Positions 24,391-34,053 of a stretch of 46,862 bases of DNA are shown here, one piece after another. The translations under genes and the position numbers were made by a program. The DNA is from JAFANK01 sp036741695 (GTDB taxonomy: Bacteria; Vulcanimicrobiota; Vulcanimicrobiia; Eremiobacterales; Eremiobacteraceae): contig DAINRU010000017.1 of assembly GCA_036741695.1 (NCBI GenBank), forward strand, positions 1 to 46,862. The letters are read 5' to 3'. Each line of letters begins with the position of its first letter. The stretch's first letter is position 1. The notes beneath the pieces are model-generated. The model did no database searches, had not been told where the DNA came from, and saw only the letters and a program-made list of their open reading frames with translations.

Positions 24391-24508
24391 CTGTAGAAAA
24401 GCCTTTCAAGCGCATGAGCAGCGCCGTCCATAGGACCGCTACGGGCGGCCGTTGTTACACGGCCTGTGCGACAAGGTTGCGCGCACGTTTGTTCGAAGCG
24501 GCGTACCG

Positions 24509-25438
24509 ATGCGCACCGCCCTCATCACGATCGGCCTCGCGCTTGCGGTCTTCGCCGTGGCGACATTCGCGGTCCAGCGTCCATACGATCCGGCCATCCA
24601 TCGCTGGGAGTTCGCGCTCGCCGTCGCGCTCGCTGCGCTCGCGCTTGTGGTGCTCTCACTGCGCGGCCTCGCGCGTTCGCGGCCCGAGCGGTTTGCTGCG
24701 CTCGGCGGTCTGGGCGGGGTTGTGATCGCCGTCGCTTTTCTCGCTGCCGAGCTGCTCGTGGGCCCGCCGCAACGGCTCCCCACGGCGCCGGGGCAGATCT
24801 ACCAGCCGCCGAACAGCAAACGGCTTGCCGTGGTGTTCCCGGCAGTGCGCCCAGGCGAGCTGAACCCGAGCAGCACGCCTGAAGCAGTGACCGTGATGAC
24901 GGGTGCAGACGAAGTGACGCTCGCCCTCGGCCAGCAACTGCGCACGCATTCATACGTGCTGCACGCCGACGCCTGGCCGGCGGCCTACGTGCGAGCCTGG
25001 TCGTCTCGCCACATCGCCCAGACGGTGACGCAGCCGACCGGAGTCGCCTTCGTGTCGCCGGTGCTGCAGTTCCCGGCAGTCGATCCCCAAGGTTCACTGA
25101 CCGATAGCTTTGCCGTTCCTGCGCTGCATCGCGAGGTGCGCGTCAAGTATTATGCCGGGCTGCCATCGCGTGGGATCGACATCCCCTTCCTGCAGCTTGA
25201 GATCGACGAGGAGAACGGCGGCTCGCTCTTCGGCGGCGTGGCGGTCAGCGGACGGCCACTGCGACATGCTGGCGTTGAATTGCTCTTCGATCTCGGGACA
25301 TATCCCGTCGTCTCTATCGCCGGTGCGCCCGACGAGCTCACCTATGACGTCGGCTCAGTCGCGCTGCTCGTTGGCATTCTAGGTTTTGTCATCTTGGCGA
25401 CAGCCGTGCCGCGCAAGCCCTGGAGGTCACATGTCTGA
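24509..25438 (+). CDS. membrane protein of unknown function paired with a glycosidase
   Basis: A 309-residue protein with three N-terminal helices (MRTALITIGLALAVFAVATF; FALAVALAALALVVLSL; GGVVIAVAFLAAELLVG), a roughly 180-residue soluble region likely outside the cytoplasm, and one C-terminal helix (SVALLVGILGFVILATAV). The soluble part has no motif I recognise. An ATG at 24509 is preferred to one in-frame further upstream because the first helix starts there. Its end overlaps the glycosidase start by 8 nt, implying coupled translation and a shared role. Confidence 0.65.
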   Translation: MRTALITIGLALAVFAVATFAVQRPYDPAIHRWEFALAVALAALALVVLSLRGLARSRPERFAALGGLGGVVIAVAFLAAELLVGPPQRLPTAPGQIYQPPNSKRLAVVFPAVRPGELNPSSTPEAVTVMTGADEVTLALGQQLRTHSYVLHADAWPAAYVRAWSSRHIAQTVTQPTGVAFVSPVLQFPAVDPQGSLTDSFAVPALHREVRVKYYAGLPSRGIDIPFLQLEIDEENGGSLFGGVAVSGRPLRHAGVELLFDLGTYPVVSIAGAPDELTYDVGSVALLVGILGFVILATAVPRKPWRSHV

Positions 25439-27959
25439 GCTCTACGACTCACCCGTGCGCCGGGTGGCTGACTGTTCGTATGCGGTCAGCGATGACCGCG
25501 TGCTGGTCGGCGCCTCGCTCGGCAACGGCAGCGCATGGGTCGTGGGCAAAGCCACGGGTGCCATCCAGAAGATGTACTCGCTTAAGCTGGACCGCGACGT
25601 CATGTGGTCGACCGTCGTGACCTACGGCAGCGCGAACCACCGCGTGCTCGTCGGTCTCGAGCCCGACGATCGCATGCCCGAAGACCGTCTCGGTCTGAAA
25701 GGCGGCCACGTGATCCTCGCGCCTGTCGCGGCTGGGACGTTCGAATACCACCCCGGTTTTCAACGCCACCGGTTCGAGCTGCCCAGTCAGCTCGACGTGA
25801 CCGAGGTCGTCTTCGTGCCACGCACCGGGCTTGAAGACCCGGCGGTCGTGTATTTCATGGTCGACGTGCACAACCGCGGCGGCGAGACCCGAGAACTCAC
25901 CGTGCATGCCTACACCAAGCTCGCGGGCACGACCCCAAAGGACATCACCGCGAGATACGACGCCAAGCTGCGTGCGCTCGTGGCCCACAACGCGTCACAC
26001 CCCGATTGGGTGCGCGTCATGGGTGCCACGGTCAAGCCAGGTGGCTATCAGACCATGGCGCATGCGGCTGAATCATACGACCCGCAGAACGTGCCGCCGC
26101 TTTCCGGCGAGACGAAGGACACGGGCGACATCATCGGCGCCATTGGAACCGACCTGCGGATCGCACCCGGCAAGACCGAGCGAGTTGCGTTTATCCAAGT
26201 CTTCTCGGAGGCGGGCGAGGCGCAGGCGCGCTCGATCTACGAGGCGGCGCTGGATGTTGACGGTGCGTTGCGCAGAACGGAGGAGTGGTTTGGCACCTGC
26301 CTGGGCGTGGCGCAGGTCCTGACCCCGGAGAAGACCATCAATGACGGCGCGTACTGGGCCAAGGTCAACATGCTGCGCGTGCTCGCGCGCTATCCGCAAG
26401 GCGACGGCTTCACCAACAGTCCCGGATCTTCACCGGCAGTCGTCGGCCGTGACCTCGCCTGGTTCGCCTATGGCTGCGACTACATCGATCCGGCCACGTC
26501 GAAATCGATGCTGCTGCGCTTCGGCCAGACGCAATACGATTCAGGCAAGATGCCCGAATACTATAATGCCGTTACAGGCGAAGTCGAAGACTACGGCCTC
26601 AACATCAACGACGACACCCCGCTGTATATCCTGGCCTGCGCGCACCACTACCGCACGAGCGGCGACGATGCATTTTTGGCCCAGATCTGGCCCGTCATCG
26701 CCAAGGCCGCTGACTATATCCTCACCCAGCGCGATGCGCGTGGGCTTGTGGTCTGCACCGCGACCGGCGTGGAGGTTCGCGGCATCGCGAGTTGGCGCAA
26801 CATCATCCCGCACTTCACCATGAATGGAGCGGTCACAGAGATCAATTCCGAATGTTTTGCAGCGCTTCTAACCGTCGCGCAGCTGGCGCGCGCGCTGGCC
26901 AGCGCCAGTGCAGACCGCCGCGACGAGTATGAGGCGCTCGCCGCCCATTACTCATTGTGCGCCCGCACGCTGCGCGATGCCATCAACAAACAGCTGCTCA
27001 ATCCGAAAAACGGCATGTACCTGCTCAACATCGACCAGAACGGTCAGAGTCACGACGACGTCACGGGCGACGAGGTCTTCCCGGTGATGTTTGACGTCGC
27101 GCCCTGGCCCGTCGCGTATCGCATTATCAGCCGGCTTAACACACCGGATTTTCAGACCGAAGCAGGATTGCGCACCGTCTCGCGCCTGTCGCCAGACTAC
27201 ACGCCGTATCGGGACGTCGGTCTCATCGGCGGTGTCTGGCCCGGTCTCTCCTTCTGGTACGCGTTTGCCGCAGCCAAGATCTACCCGGATGCCATGGTGC
27301 GCAATCTCACGGCGGGCTATGCGCACTACTTGCGCGACCCCAAGATCTACAACACGGTGCCGGGCCAGTTCTCTGAATGGTTCGACGGCGAATCGCTTGT
27401 CAACCGCGGCATCCGGTTGTCACCCTGGGAACCACCGCGCTATCTGTGGGCGGCCATCGAAGGGGCATGCGGATTGACCTTGCACGACGCACCCAAACGC
27501 CTGCGCGTTGCGCCGCTCATGCCATCGGGGTGGACATGGCTTGGCGTACGGCGCCTGCCGCTGCTCGGCCGCGAGCTCAGCTATTTTGTCATCCGCGACG
27601 CAAACCGGTTCCGGATCTTCGCTAACGGCCATCTTGAAGTCGAGGGAGAGCTCGAGGTCTTCGACGAGGATGTCAGCGACCGCATTGACCGGCTCGACCC
27701 CGACATGGTCGTCTTGGCGTTTCGACGCCGCGACGAGTGGTTGTTATGCATCGGCAGCACGCTAGACGTGGCGTACACCTTCCCGCTCTCGCTCGGCCGC
27801 CTGCTCGACGAGCGCCGCAACTATCACGCCCACTTGTACTATGCAAGCCTCGGGCGCTGGACCGAGGGCGAGACCGCGCCGGGCAAAGACTTCAAGGATA
27901 TCGCACTACACCTCGAGGCGCATAGCTTCGCGCTCGCCAGATTGGTGCCGGTGGAGTAA
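25431..27959 (+). CDS. large (alpha/alpha)6-barrel glycoside hydrolase, amylo-1,6-glucosidase/GH94-like
   Basis: An 842-residue enzyme without signal peptide. Residues 1 to about 280 look like the beta-sandwich domain that precedes (alpha/alpha)6 barrels in GH94, GH63 and debranching enzymes (CSYAVSDDRVLVGASLGNG, then MWSTVVTYGSANHRVLVGLE). The catalytic barrel runs from about 300 to 690, with conserved-looking VVGRDLAWFAYGCDY, GLNINDDTPLYILACAHHY, SWRNIIPHFTMNGAVTEINS, FTMNG and WPGLSFWYAFAAAKIYP. The tail is another beta domain. Substrate is probably an alpha- or beta-glucoside, but I cannot settle family or linkage from sequence. SD GGAGG precedes ATG 25431. It is followed by a peptide-binding lipoprotein. 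Confidence 0.75.
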   Translation: MSELYDSPVRRVADCSYAVSDDRVLVGASLGNGSAWVVGKATGAIQKMYSLKLDRDVMWSTVVTYGSANHRVLVGLEPDDRMPEDRLGLKGGHVILAPVAAGTFEYHPGFQRHRFELPSQLDVTEVVFVPRTGLEDPAVVYFMVDVHNRGGETRELTVHAYTKLAGTTPKDITARYDAKLRALVAHNASHPDWVRVMGATVKPGGYQTMAHAAESYDPQNVPPLSGETKDTGDIIGAIGTDLRIAPGKTERVAFIQVFSEAGEAQARSIYEAALDVDGALRRTEEWFGTCLGVAQVLTPEKTINDGAYWAKVNMLRVLARYPQGDGFTNSPGSSPAVVGRDLAWFAYGCDYIDPATSKSMLLRFGQTQYDSGKMPEYYNAVTGEVEDYGLNINDDTPLYILACAHHYRTSGDDAFLAQIWPVIAKAADYILTQRDARGLVVCTATGVEVRGIASWRNIIPHFTMNGAVTEINSECFAALLTVAQLARALASASADRRDEYEALAAHYSLCARTLRDAINKQLLNPKNGMYLLNIDQNGQSHDDVTGDEVFPVMFDVAPWPVAYRIISRLNTPDFQTEAGLRTVSRLSPDYTPYRDVGLIGGVWPGLSFWYAFAAAKIYPDAMVRNLTAGYAHYLRDPKIYNTVPGQFSEWFDGESLVNRGIRLSPWEPPRYLWAAIEGACGLTLHDAPKRLRVAPLMPSGWTWLGVRRLPLLGRELSYFVIRDANRFRIFANGHLEVEGELEVFDEDVSDRIDRLDPDMVVLAFRRRDEWLLCIGSTLDVAYTFPLSLGRLLDERRNYHAHLYYASLGRWTEGETAPGKDFKDIALHLEAHSFALARLVPVE

Positions 27960-27991
27960 CTTCACCGAGTGGTGCTGAAATCAACCCGCAC

Positions 27992-29632
27992 ATGAAACGG
28001 ATGGCGGCGCTCGCCCTATTGGTTCTCGTGACGACAACGTGTGGCTGCACGAAGATCCAGACGCGGATAGGCGCAGGAAGCGCGAGCAATCCGTGGACCG
28101 TCCACGGCGTGCTGCGCGTCGGATCCTACGAGGACCTCGATAATCTCAACCCGCTGCTCACCACGCAAGCCTTCGTCAGCGACGTCGCGCAGATGGTGTT
28201 CTCGGGGCTCATCGATTTCGACGACCACGCCAACCCCATTCCCGACGTGGCGCTGGCGGTGCCCACACCGGAGAATGGCGGGGTCAGCCGCGACGGTAAG
28301 ACCATCACCTATCATTTGCGCGAGGGCGTCAAGTTCTCGGACGGCGTGCCGCTGACGTCGGCCGACGTCAAGTACACTTGGCAGCAAATCGTCAATCCCG
28401 ACAACAACGTCGGGTACCGCTATCCCTACGACCAGGTGGTCTCGATCGACACGCCCGACGACCTCACTGTCGTCGTACACCTCAAGGCGCCACTGGCCTC
28501 GTTCGTCACGGCGTTTTTGCACAACGGCAATATCGGGTCGATCTTGCCCAAGCATCTGCTCGAGCAATATCACGATCTCAACCGCGTCGCCTATAACAAC
28601 AAGCCAGTGGGCAGCGGGCCGTTTGTCGTGGCGAGCTGGGAGCCTGGGACGCTGCTCGTGCTGCGTGCCAATCCTAGCTACTGGCGCGGGCCGCCTAAGC
28701 TTAAAGAAATCCAATACCGCATCATACCCAATCAGAACACGCTCATGACCGACGTCATGAGCCACAACCTGGATCTCTACTACGACGCGCCCGAAGTCCA
28801 ATACGCGACGCTCAAATCACTCTCCGGATACCGCATCACCAGGGTGCCGAACATGACGTACGAGCATGTCGACTTCAACGCTGCGCGACCGCCGCTCGAC
28901 GACGTGCGGGTGCGCCAGGCGATCGCTTACGCGATCGATTGGCGTAAGCTCGCCGACGACGTCTACTTCGGGCTCGACACCCCCGGCATGGCCGACACGC
29001 CGCCGATGCTTTGGGCATACGATCCGAGCGTGAAGCCATATCCGCACGATCCCGACCGCGCAAAGGCGTTATTGCGGGCCGCGGGATGGACGCCGGATGC
29101 GCAGGGCGTCTTACAGCGCAACGGTCAGCCGTTTCGCATCGACATCGTGACGGTGGCGGGCGTGACCTCACGCTTGAAAGCCGAAGAGCTTATCCAGCAA
29201 GATCTGCGCGCGGTCGGCATCCAGCTTGACGTCCACAATTATCCGGCCAACTTGCTCTTCGCCACCTACGGCGGCGGCGGCATCCTCGCCCACGGCAAGT
29301 TCGACCTCAGCCTGTACGCCTGGGAGTTCACCAATCCCGATCCCGACGACACGAACCTTATGGGGCCACACGAGCTCCCGCCGCAGGGCGAGAACTATAC
29401 TTTCTACGCCGACCCCGACATCGGCGTCTGGCAGCAGGCGGGCGACTCGCACTACGAGCACGCGCAGCGCCGCCCGTACTATGTGCTCATGCAGCGGCGC
29501 TTCCACGACGCCGTGCCGTTCCACACCATCGTGTGGAGGGCGAATATCGATGTGGTGAACAACGACCTGCGCGATTTCAGGCCGGCGCCTGCCGTCAGCG
29601 ATTTCTGGAACTCGTGGGAGTGGCAGATATAG
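27992..29632 (+). CDS. peptide ABC substrate-binding lipoprotein (SBP family 5), paralogue 2
   Basis: A 546-residue family-5 solute-binding protein. The signal MKRMAALALLVLVTTTCGC has an atypical lipobox, with Cys17 or Cys19 as lipid site. Family landmarks include TITYHLREGVKFSDGVPLTS, ADVKYTWQQIVNPDNNVGY, NNKPVGSGPFVVASWEPGTL, and VRQAIAYAIDWRKL. It ends FWNSWEWQI. It shares the phrase set (NGGVSRDGKTITYHL) with paralogues at 17650, 43361 and 45001, so these four arose by duplication. No transporter genes adjoin; it follows the glycosidase after 32 nt. Confidence 0.92.
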   Translation: MKRMAALALLVLVTTTCGCTKIQTRIGAGSASNPWTVHGVLRVGSYEDLDNLNPLLTTQAFVSDVAQMVFSGLIDFDDHANPIPDVALAVPTPENGGVSRDGKTITYHLREGVKFSDGVPLTSADVKYTWQQIVNPDNNVGYRYPYDQVVSIDTPDDLTVVVHLKAPLASFVTAFLHNGNIGSILPKHLLEQYHDLNRVAYNNKPVGSGPFVVASWEPGTLLVLRANPSYWRGPPKLKEIQYRIIPNQNTLMTDVMSHNLDLYYDAPEVQYATLKSLSGYRITRVPNMTYEHVDFNAARPPLDDVRVRQAIAYAIDWRKLADDVYFGLDTPGMADTPPMLWAYDPSVKPYPHDPDRAKALLRAAGWTPDAQGVLQRNGQPFRIDIVTVAGVTSRLKAEELIQQDLRAVGIQLDVHNYPANLLFATYGGGGILAHGKFDLSLYAWEFTNPDPDDTNLMGPHELPPQGENYTFYADPDIGVWQQAGDSHYEHAQRRPYYVLMQRRFHDAVPFHTIVWRANIDVVNNDLRDFRPAPAVSDFWNSWEWQI

Positions 29633-29658
29633 GGTCTGCCCCGGGCGCGAGGCGGCCT

Positions 29659-30708
29659 CTACGACGAGATGATCAGTCCGATCTTGCCGGTGTGCTCGTT
29701 GCGCGCGAGACGCTCGAATGCGGCACGACCCTCTTCAAGTGGGTACTGCGAATCGACGAGCGGTTTGAGCCCTTTGCTTTCAACAAAGCGCATGAGCGCA
29801 AGGAACTCAGGCAGCGAACCCATGGACGATCCGAGGATGCGCAGCTGACGCCAGAAGATGCGTCCGAGATCGGCTGGAGGGTTAGGGCCCGTTGTGGCGC
29901 CGGCGACGACGATCGTGCCGCCCTGGCGCACCGCGCGCATGCTTGTTCCCCAGGTCGCCTCACCGACCGTCTCGATGACCGCATCGACGCCGTCGCCGCC
30001 GGTCGCACGGAGAACAGCCTTCGCGGCGTCTCGGCCGGCAAGCACGCCTTCGTGGGCGCCGAGACGCTTGGCCGTCGCGAGCTTGGCCTCCGAGGTGGAC
30101 GACGCGATCACCTTAATGCCGGCCGCCACTGCCATCGCGACTGCGGCCGTGCCCACGCCGCCGCCCACGCCTTGCACGAGCACGCTGTCACCCGGACGCA
30201 GCCCGGCTTTCACGAAGAGCATCCGGTAGGCTGTCAGCGTGCTGACCCCGAGCGCCGCGGCTTCGACTGCCGTCAACGAGAGTGGTTTGGGGATCGCGTG
30301 CAGCGCCGGCAACACGACGTATTCGGCAAACGTGCCCTCGAGCGGACCATCGCTGAGCAACGTCCAGGTTCTGCACAGCATGGGATCGCCGCCCAAGCAC
30401 CCGGCACACGCTCCGCACGAGGTGAGCGGATAGAGCACAACCTCGCTGCCAGGCTCGGGAGTGCCCGCAGGCCGATCGGGTCCGTAGGCATCGACCGTGC
30501 CCACGCCGTCGCAGCCCAGGATGCGCGGCAACGTTATCGGATATCCGACGACGCCGCGCAGCGTGAACAGGTCATGGCGGTTGAGCGTCGCGGCACGCAT
30601 GCGCACGCGCACCTCGCCGGCTGCAGCTTTAGGTACCGGCCGTTCGCCGATCTCGATATTGACCAGTGGATCGTCGCCGCCGGTTCTCGTGGCATAGAGC
30701 GCTCTCAT
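29659..30708 (-). CDS. zinc-containing alcohol dehydrogenase-like (MDR) oxidoreductase
   Basis: A 349-residue medium-chain dehydrogenase/reductase. The GroES-like half has NRHDLFTLRGVVGYPITLPR, the GCDGVGTV motif, and the structural zinc loop CGACAGCLGGDPMLC (four cysteines in the expected 3-3-8 type spacing). The Rossmann half contains VLVQGVGGGVGTAAVAMAVA for NAD(P)H. The catalytic-zinc ligand set cannot be confirmed, since CDGVG replaces the usual GHExxG; it may be closer to quinone reductases. Substrate unknown. It heads minus strand toward the second SBP gene. Confidence 0.88.
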   Translation of the reverse strand: MRALYATRTGGDDPLVNIEIGERPVPKAAAGEVRVRMRAATLNRHDLFTLRGVVGYPITLPRILGCDGVGTVDAYGPDRPAGTPEPGSEVVLYPLTSCGACAGCLGGDPMLCRTWTLLSDGPLEGTFAEYVVLPALHAIPKPLSLTAVEAAALGVSTLTAYRMLFVKAGLRPGDSVLVQGVGGGVGTAAVAMAVAAGIKVIASSTSEAKLATAKRLGAHEGVLAGRDAAKAVLRATGGDGVDAVIETVGEATWGTSMRAVRQGGTIVVAGATTGPNPPADLGRIFWRQLRILGSSMGSLPEFLALMRFVESKGLKPLVDSQYPLEEGRAAFERLARNEHTGKIGLIISS

Positions 30709-30749
30709 CTATTGTCCTCGCGGTCGTCGGAAACGTGTGTGCTGCCCGC

Positions 30750-32054
30750 TCATGACGCACCCGAAAAGACGGCGACCGACGTTGGATAGGCGCAGGTGGG
30801 CAGCGGCGCAGCGACGCTGCGCAACGTCCGGGTGTCGAAGATGCTGATCGAATCGGCTCGCGCATTGGGGACATACAGACGATGGTGGAGCGCATCGAGA
30901 TACGGCAGCCACGGCGTTAGAGCGGCCGGCAACGTGGCGATATGCCGAAGCTGTGGGATCGAAAAAACGGCGACGTTCGACAAACCTTCGTTGGTCACGA
31001 ACAGCCGCGACGTCGAGGGATCGACGGCCACACCGAGCGGCAAAGCGGCCTTGGAGCCTGTGCTCACCACGGTGCCGATACGATGCATGCTGGGCAGGGC
31101 GAAGCGCTCGAGGCCGGGATTCGCGCGCGAACCGTTCAGCGTCGCCGTGTCGTTGTCAGCCACGAACAACAGGTGGTGGATCGGATCGACCGCGACGCCG
31201 AATGGGCGCGTCGCGGTGCGCGCGCTGCCGGTCGCGCGGGCGATACCATGGGGGTCGACCGAGAAGCGCATCACTGCGTTGCTGTTGATGGCGGTGACAT
31301 AGAAAGTGCGTCCGTTATCAGCAGCGGCGATGCCCTCAGGCGTCTCGCCAGCGCGCACGGACGAGACGAAGACCGGAACGCCGGCGGGGTTGATGCGGAA
31401 GAGCCGCACGCCTGGGGTGTCGGGCTCGGCCAGATTGTCGGTCGCCGCGAAATAGCCGAAGGCAAGCGTTGCGACCTCCGAAAAACGCGCGCCGGCGAGC
31501 GGCGCTGAGGCTCGCCAGCGCATGGTCGCGAGATCGACCACGACGAGTTGCGTGTCGACCGCGAAGACCGCGCGCCGTGTCGTGGCATCGACGGCGATGC
31601 CGGCCGCATGACCACCGGTGCTAAAGGCGCCGGCCAGCGTGCGGTCGTGCGCATCGAAGACGTTGACCGTTCCGTCTTCGTAACAGGTGGAAAGCACAGT
31701 AGGCCGCTGGACCGCAGGCGGTCTCACCGTCGTGACGGCGACCGAGTCCGTGACGCCGTCCCCAGCGTCCGCGACCACGTCGGCGGTAGCGGCCACAGCG
31801 GGTGAATGGTAAAGACCGTCGCGATCGATCGTGCCAGGGCCGACGACTGTCCAGGTGACGCCTGTGGCCTGGCTGCCGCCGACGAGAGCGGTGTGGAACT
31901 GCAAGTCGCTTCCGGCGAAGACCTTGGCAACCCGCGGGAGCACTGAGAGACGTGGCGGGAAGGTGCGCGGCTGGCCGGCGCTATTCGAGCACTCGAGCAC
32001 GGCGATAGCCGCGACTGTGGCAGCTCCGAGGAGGACGATGGGAGCGCGTCTCAT
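30750..32054 (-). CDS. secreted YncE/lactonase-type beta-propeller with N-terminal Ig-like domain
   Basis: A 434-residue exported protein (signal MRRAPIVLLGAATVAAIAVL). Residues about 35-120 are Ig-like (QFHTALVGGSQATGVTWTVV). From about 130 come five or more beta-propeller blades with repeated phrases such as AGIAVDATTRRAVFAV, PEGIAAADNGRTFYV, PFGVAVDPIHHLLFVADN and PLGVAVDPSTSRLFVTNEG. The repeats are YncE-like, in a family of surface or periplasmic binding and 40-residue YVTN-type repeat proteins. Its ATG overlaps the nitrilase stop by four bases. Function unknown. Confidence 0.82.
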   Translation of the reverse strand: MRRAPIVLLGAATVAAIAVLECSNSAGQPRTFPPRLSVLPRVAKVFAGSDLQFHTALVGGSQATGVTWTVVGPGTIDRDGLYHSPAVAATADVVADAGDGVTDSVAVTTVRPPAVQRPTVLSTCYEDGTVNVFDAHDRTLAGAFSTGGHAAGIAVDATTRRAVFAVDTQLVVVDLATMRWRASAPLAGARFSEVATLAFGYFAATDNLAEPDTPGVRLFRINPAGVPVFVSSVRAGETPEGIAAADNGRTFYVTAINSNAVMRFSVDPHGIARATGSARTATRPFGVAVDPIHHLLFVADNDTATLNGSRANPGLERFALPSMHRIGTVVSTGSKAALPLGVAVDPSTSRLFVTNEGLSNVAVFSIPQLRHIATLPAALTPWLPYLDALHHRLYVPNARADSISIFDTRTLRSVAAPLPTCAYPTSVAVFSGAS

Positions 32055-33454
32055 GGCGAGCGCCGGTCGAGCCAGCGGTAGATGTTGGGCATACGGTCGG
32101 CAAATGTTTGGGTGCCGGGCACGACTTCCTTTCTCCGTGTCAATACGGTGTCGATCACAGCGACAAAGCCGCTCGCCTTGTGGGTGAGCGCACTGGCCAC
32201 GACCGCACCATCCGGACCGACGAGGCAGGCCCCGACCGTGCCATCAGTCCGAGCACCCAGCACGACGTATACCCTGTTCTCCATCGCCCGCGTCCGCGCG
32301 ATCTCGAGGATCGCGCCTCGGGCCGGAGGACGCATCCACACGAGCAGATCAGCGCCGCGCAGCGCGGCGGCGCGCGCAGGTTCGGGCGCGAGCATGTCGG
32401 TCCCGACGAGGATCGCATGGCGCAGGCCCGCCGCGGCCTCAAGCGCGCGATTGACAGCGGCGACCGTCGCACCGGTGCGGACGATCGCGTGGACGGTCTG
32501 CGCTTCGATAGCGCGCAAAGCCAGCGCGTCGTCGCGCTGTCCGGGAGCGCTTTGGTATACGCCGAGCCACAGACGTGGTGGCACGCGCACAAGAGATGCG
32601 GCCGGTCGCGGGCGCGCGCGCAGCGTTCGGCGATCGCCCGGCGATAGCGCAGCGAGCAAGGGAGCAGGCGGCCTGCGGCGCACGTCCGCGACGATGACCT
32701 GAGGCCGGCTCGCATCGGCCAAGGCGACGACCATGCCGTCGGGCCCGACGATCTGACTGCGGCCGGCATAATGGACTGCGCCATGCTCGGAGCCGCACTT
32801 GTCGGCGGCGGCGATCCAGATCCCGTTCTCGATCGCACGGACGCGCAATGCGTAGTCCGCCTGCGGGTTATGCACGTCATCGTAGGTCGGGCCGGAGCCG
32901 ACCCAGGCGGTCGGATTGAGCATCATCCAGGCGCCGCTCGCCACAAGCGTCCGGGCGATCTCCGGATTACGCCCGTCGGCACAGATCATCATCCCGATCA
33001 CGCCGAAGCGCGTGGCGAAGACCGGCAATGCGCGGCCTGGCACAAACCAGCGCTGGTCGAAATTCCACAGGCGGCACTTGGCGTATGAACCGATCAGCGT
33101 GCCGTTGGCGTCGATGTAGGCCGCTTCGTTGCGCAACCTGCCGTCGGGTTGCCGGCGGGCGATGCCGACGCACACATCGATCGACATACGGCGGGCCAGC
33201 GCAGCGATCGCGGCGAGCGCCTCACCGTCGGAGGGGATGAGCTTGCGGTACGGATCGGCATCGAGCAGGACATAGCCGGGGTAGCTGCATTCCGGCAGCA
33301 CGACCAGCTCCGCCCCGAGCGCCTTAGCCCGGCGGATCGCCCGTAACACGTCCTGTAAGGCCGTCGGCGCGAGCTCAAGCGGCCGGGCCTGAAGTTGCGC
33401 GCAGGCGACACGAACCGTGAGCCCCCGCACTCGTCTGGCGGCGCGCGTGCTCAT
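32051..33454 (-). CDS. tandem carbon-nitrogen hydrolase (nitrilase) with degenerate second domain
   Basis: A 467-residue protein with two nitrilase-superfamily domains. The first (about 14-260) keeps the catalytic triad: Glu55 in VVLPECSYPGY, Lys126 in GSYAKCRLWNF and Cys158 in MMICADGRNPE, with the fold's QADYALRVRAIENGIWIAAA. The second (about 290-450) resembles the fold (GVYQSAPGQRDDAL, ADLLVWMRPP, ENRVYVVLGAR, GACLVGPDGAVVASAL) but I see no Glu-Lys-Cys set, so it is probably inactive and may regulate or dimerise. Amide or nitrile substrate unknown. Coupled to the propeller gene by overlap. Confidence 0.82.
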   Translation of the reverse strand: MSTRAARRVRGLTVRVACAQLQARPLELAPTALQDVLRAIRRAKALGAELVVLPECSYPGYVLLDADPYRKLIPSDGEALAAIAALARRMSIDVCVGIARRQPDGRLRNEAAYIDANGTLIGSYAKCRLWNFDQRWFVPGRALPVFATRFGVIGMMICADGRNPEIARTLVASGAWMMLNPTAWVGSGPTYDDVHNPQADYALRVRAIENGIWIAAADKCGSEHGAVHYAGRSQIVGPDGMVVALADASRPQVIVADVRRRPPAPLLAALSPGDRRTLRARPRPAASLVRVPPRLWLGVYQSAPGQRDDALALRAIEAQTVHAIVRTGATVAAVNRALEAAAGLRHAILVGTDMLAPEPARAAALRGADLLVWMRPPARGAILEIARTRAMENRVYVVLGARTDGTVGACLVGPDGAVVASALTHKASGFVAVIDTVLTRRKEVVPGTQTFADRMPNIYRWLDRRSP

Positions 33455-33493
33455 ATACTAGGTGATGTACGCTGACACAAGCGAGGATGTATC

Positions 33494-34003
33494 GTGCTGA
33501 AAAATGGAGCGTTGCTTTCTCTCGTCGCCGCTATGAGCATAGCGTTGTCAAGCGCGAGCGTTGCCGCCACGCAGAGCGCAAAGCCGACTACCGCGCAGAC
33601 GCACGCACAACCGGCTCCCAAGCTCGCGCCGGTCGACGAGTACTTCGGAAGGATGAAGCTCAGTCCCCTGGGCATCAATAACACCATCCACGACACGAGC
33701 GAGCATGTCAAATATGACCAAGCGAACGCCGGTCGCTACTACCAGGGGCTCGAGTGGGCGGAAGATGCGTTGCATGACTGGGCGCGCAAATATCCTCAAG
33801 ACACCTGGCTTCCTGGGCGCGCCTACTTCATGTCGCACGTCTTCTGGCAGATGCACACAGCTGAAGCCGATGCGGCCGCCGATCGCTGCCGCCAGCTGCT
33901 CTTCACCCAGTTCCCGACCTCTCGCTGGACCGCCATGGCGAAGAGCGAGACAAAAGACAAAGTAGCGCCGGTCGTCTCCACGACGACCGTGACGAAGCCT
34001 TAG
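33494..34003 (+). CDS. secreted protein of unknown function, tandem paralogue A
   Basis: A 169-residue exported protein. GTG 33494 has GAGGA 6-7 nt upstream, and the signal peptide MLKNGALLSLVAAMSIALSS precedes an Ala/Pro linker. The mature domain begins VDEYFGRMKLSPLGINNTIHD and continues with WARKYPQDTWLPGRAYFM. These two segments recur in the next gene, so the pair are tandem duplicates. No known family; a helix-rich periplasmic or surface protein. A terminator-like hairpin follows 50 nt downstream. Confidence 0.75.
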   Translation: MLKNGALLSLVAAMSIALSSASVAATQSAKPTTAQTHAQPAPKLAPVDEYFGRMKLSPLGINNTIHDTSEHVKYDQANAGRYYQGLEWAEDALHDWARKYPQDTWLPGRAYFMSHVFWQMHTAEADAAADRCRQLLFTQFPTSRWTAMAKSETKDKVAPVVSTTTVTKP

Positions 34004-34053
34004 GCCTGAGGGGGAGCGGCCGAAAAGGGCCGACGCGCTTCGGGGAAGGAAGA

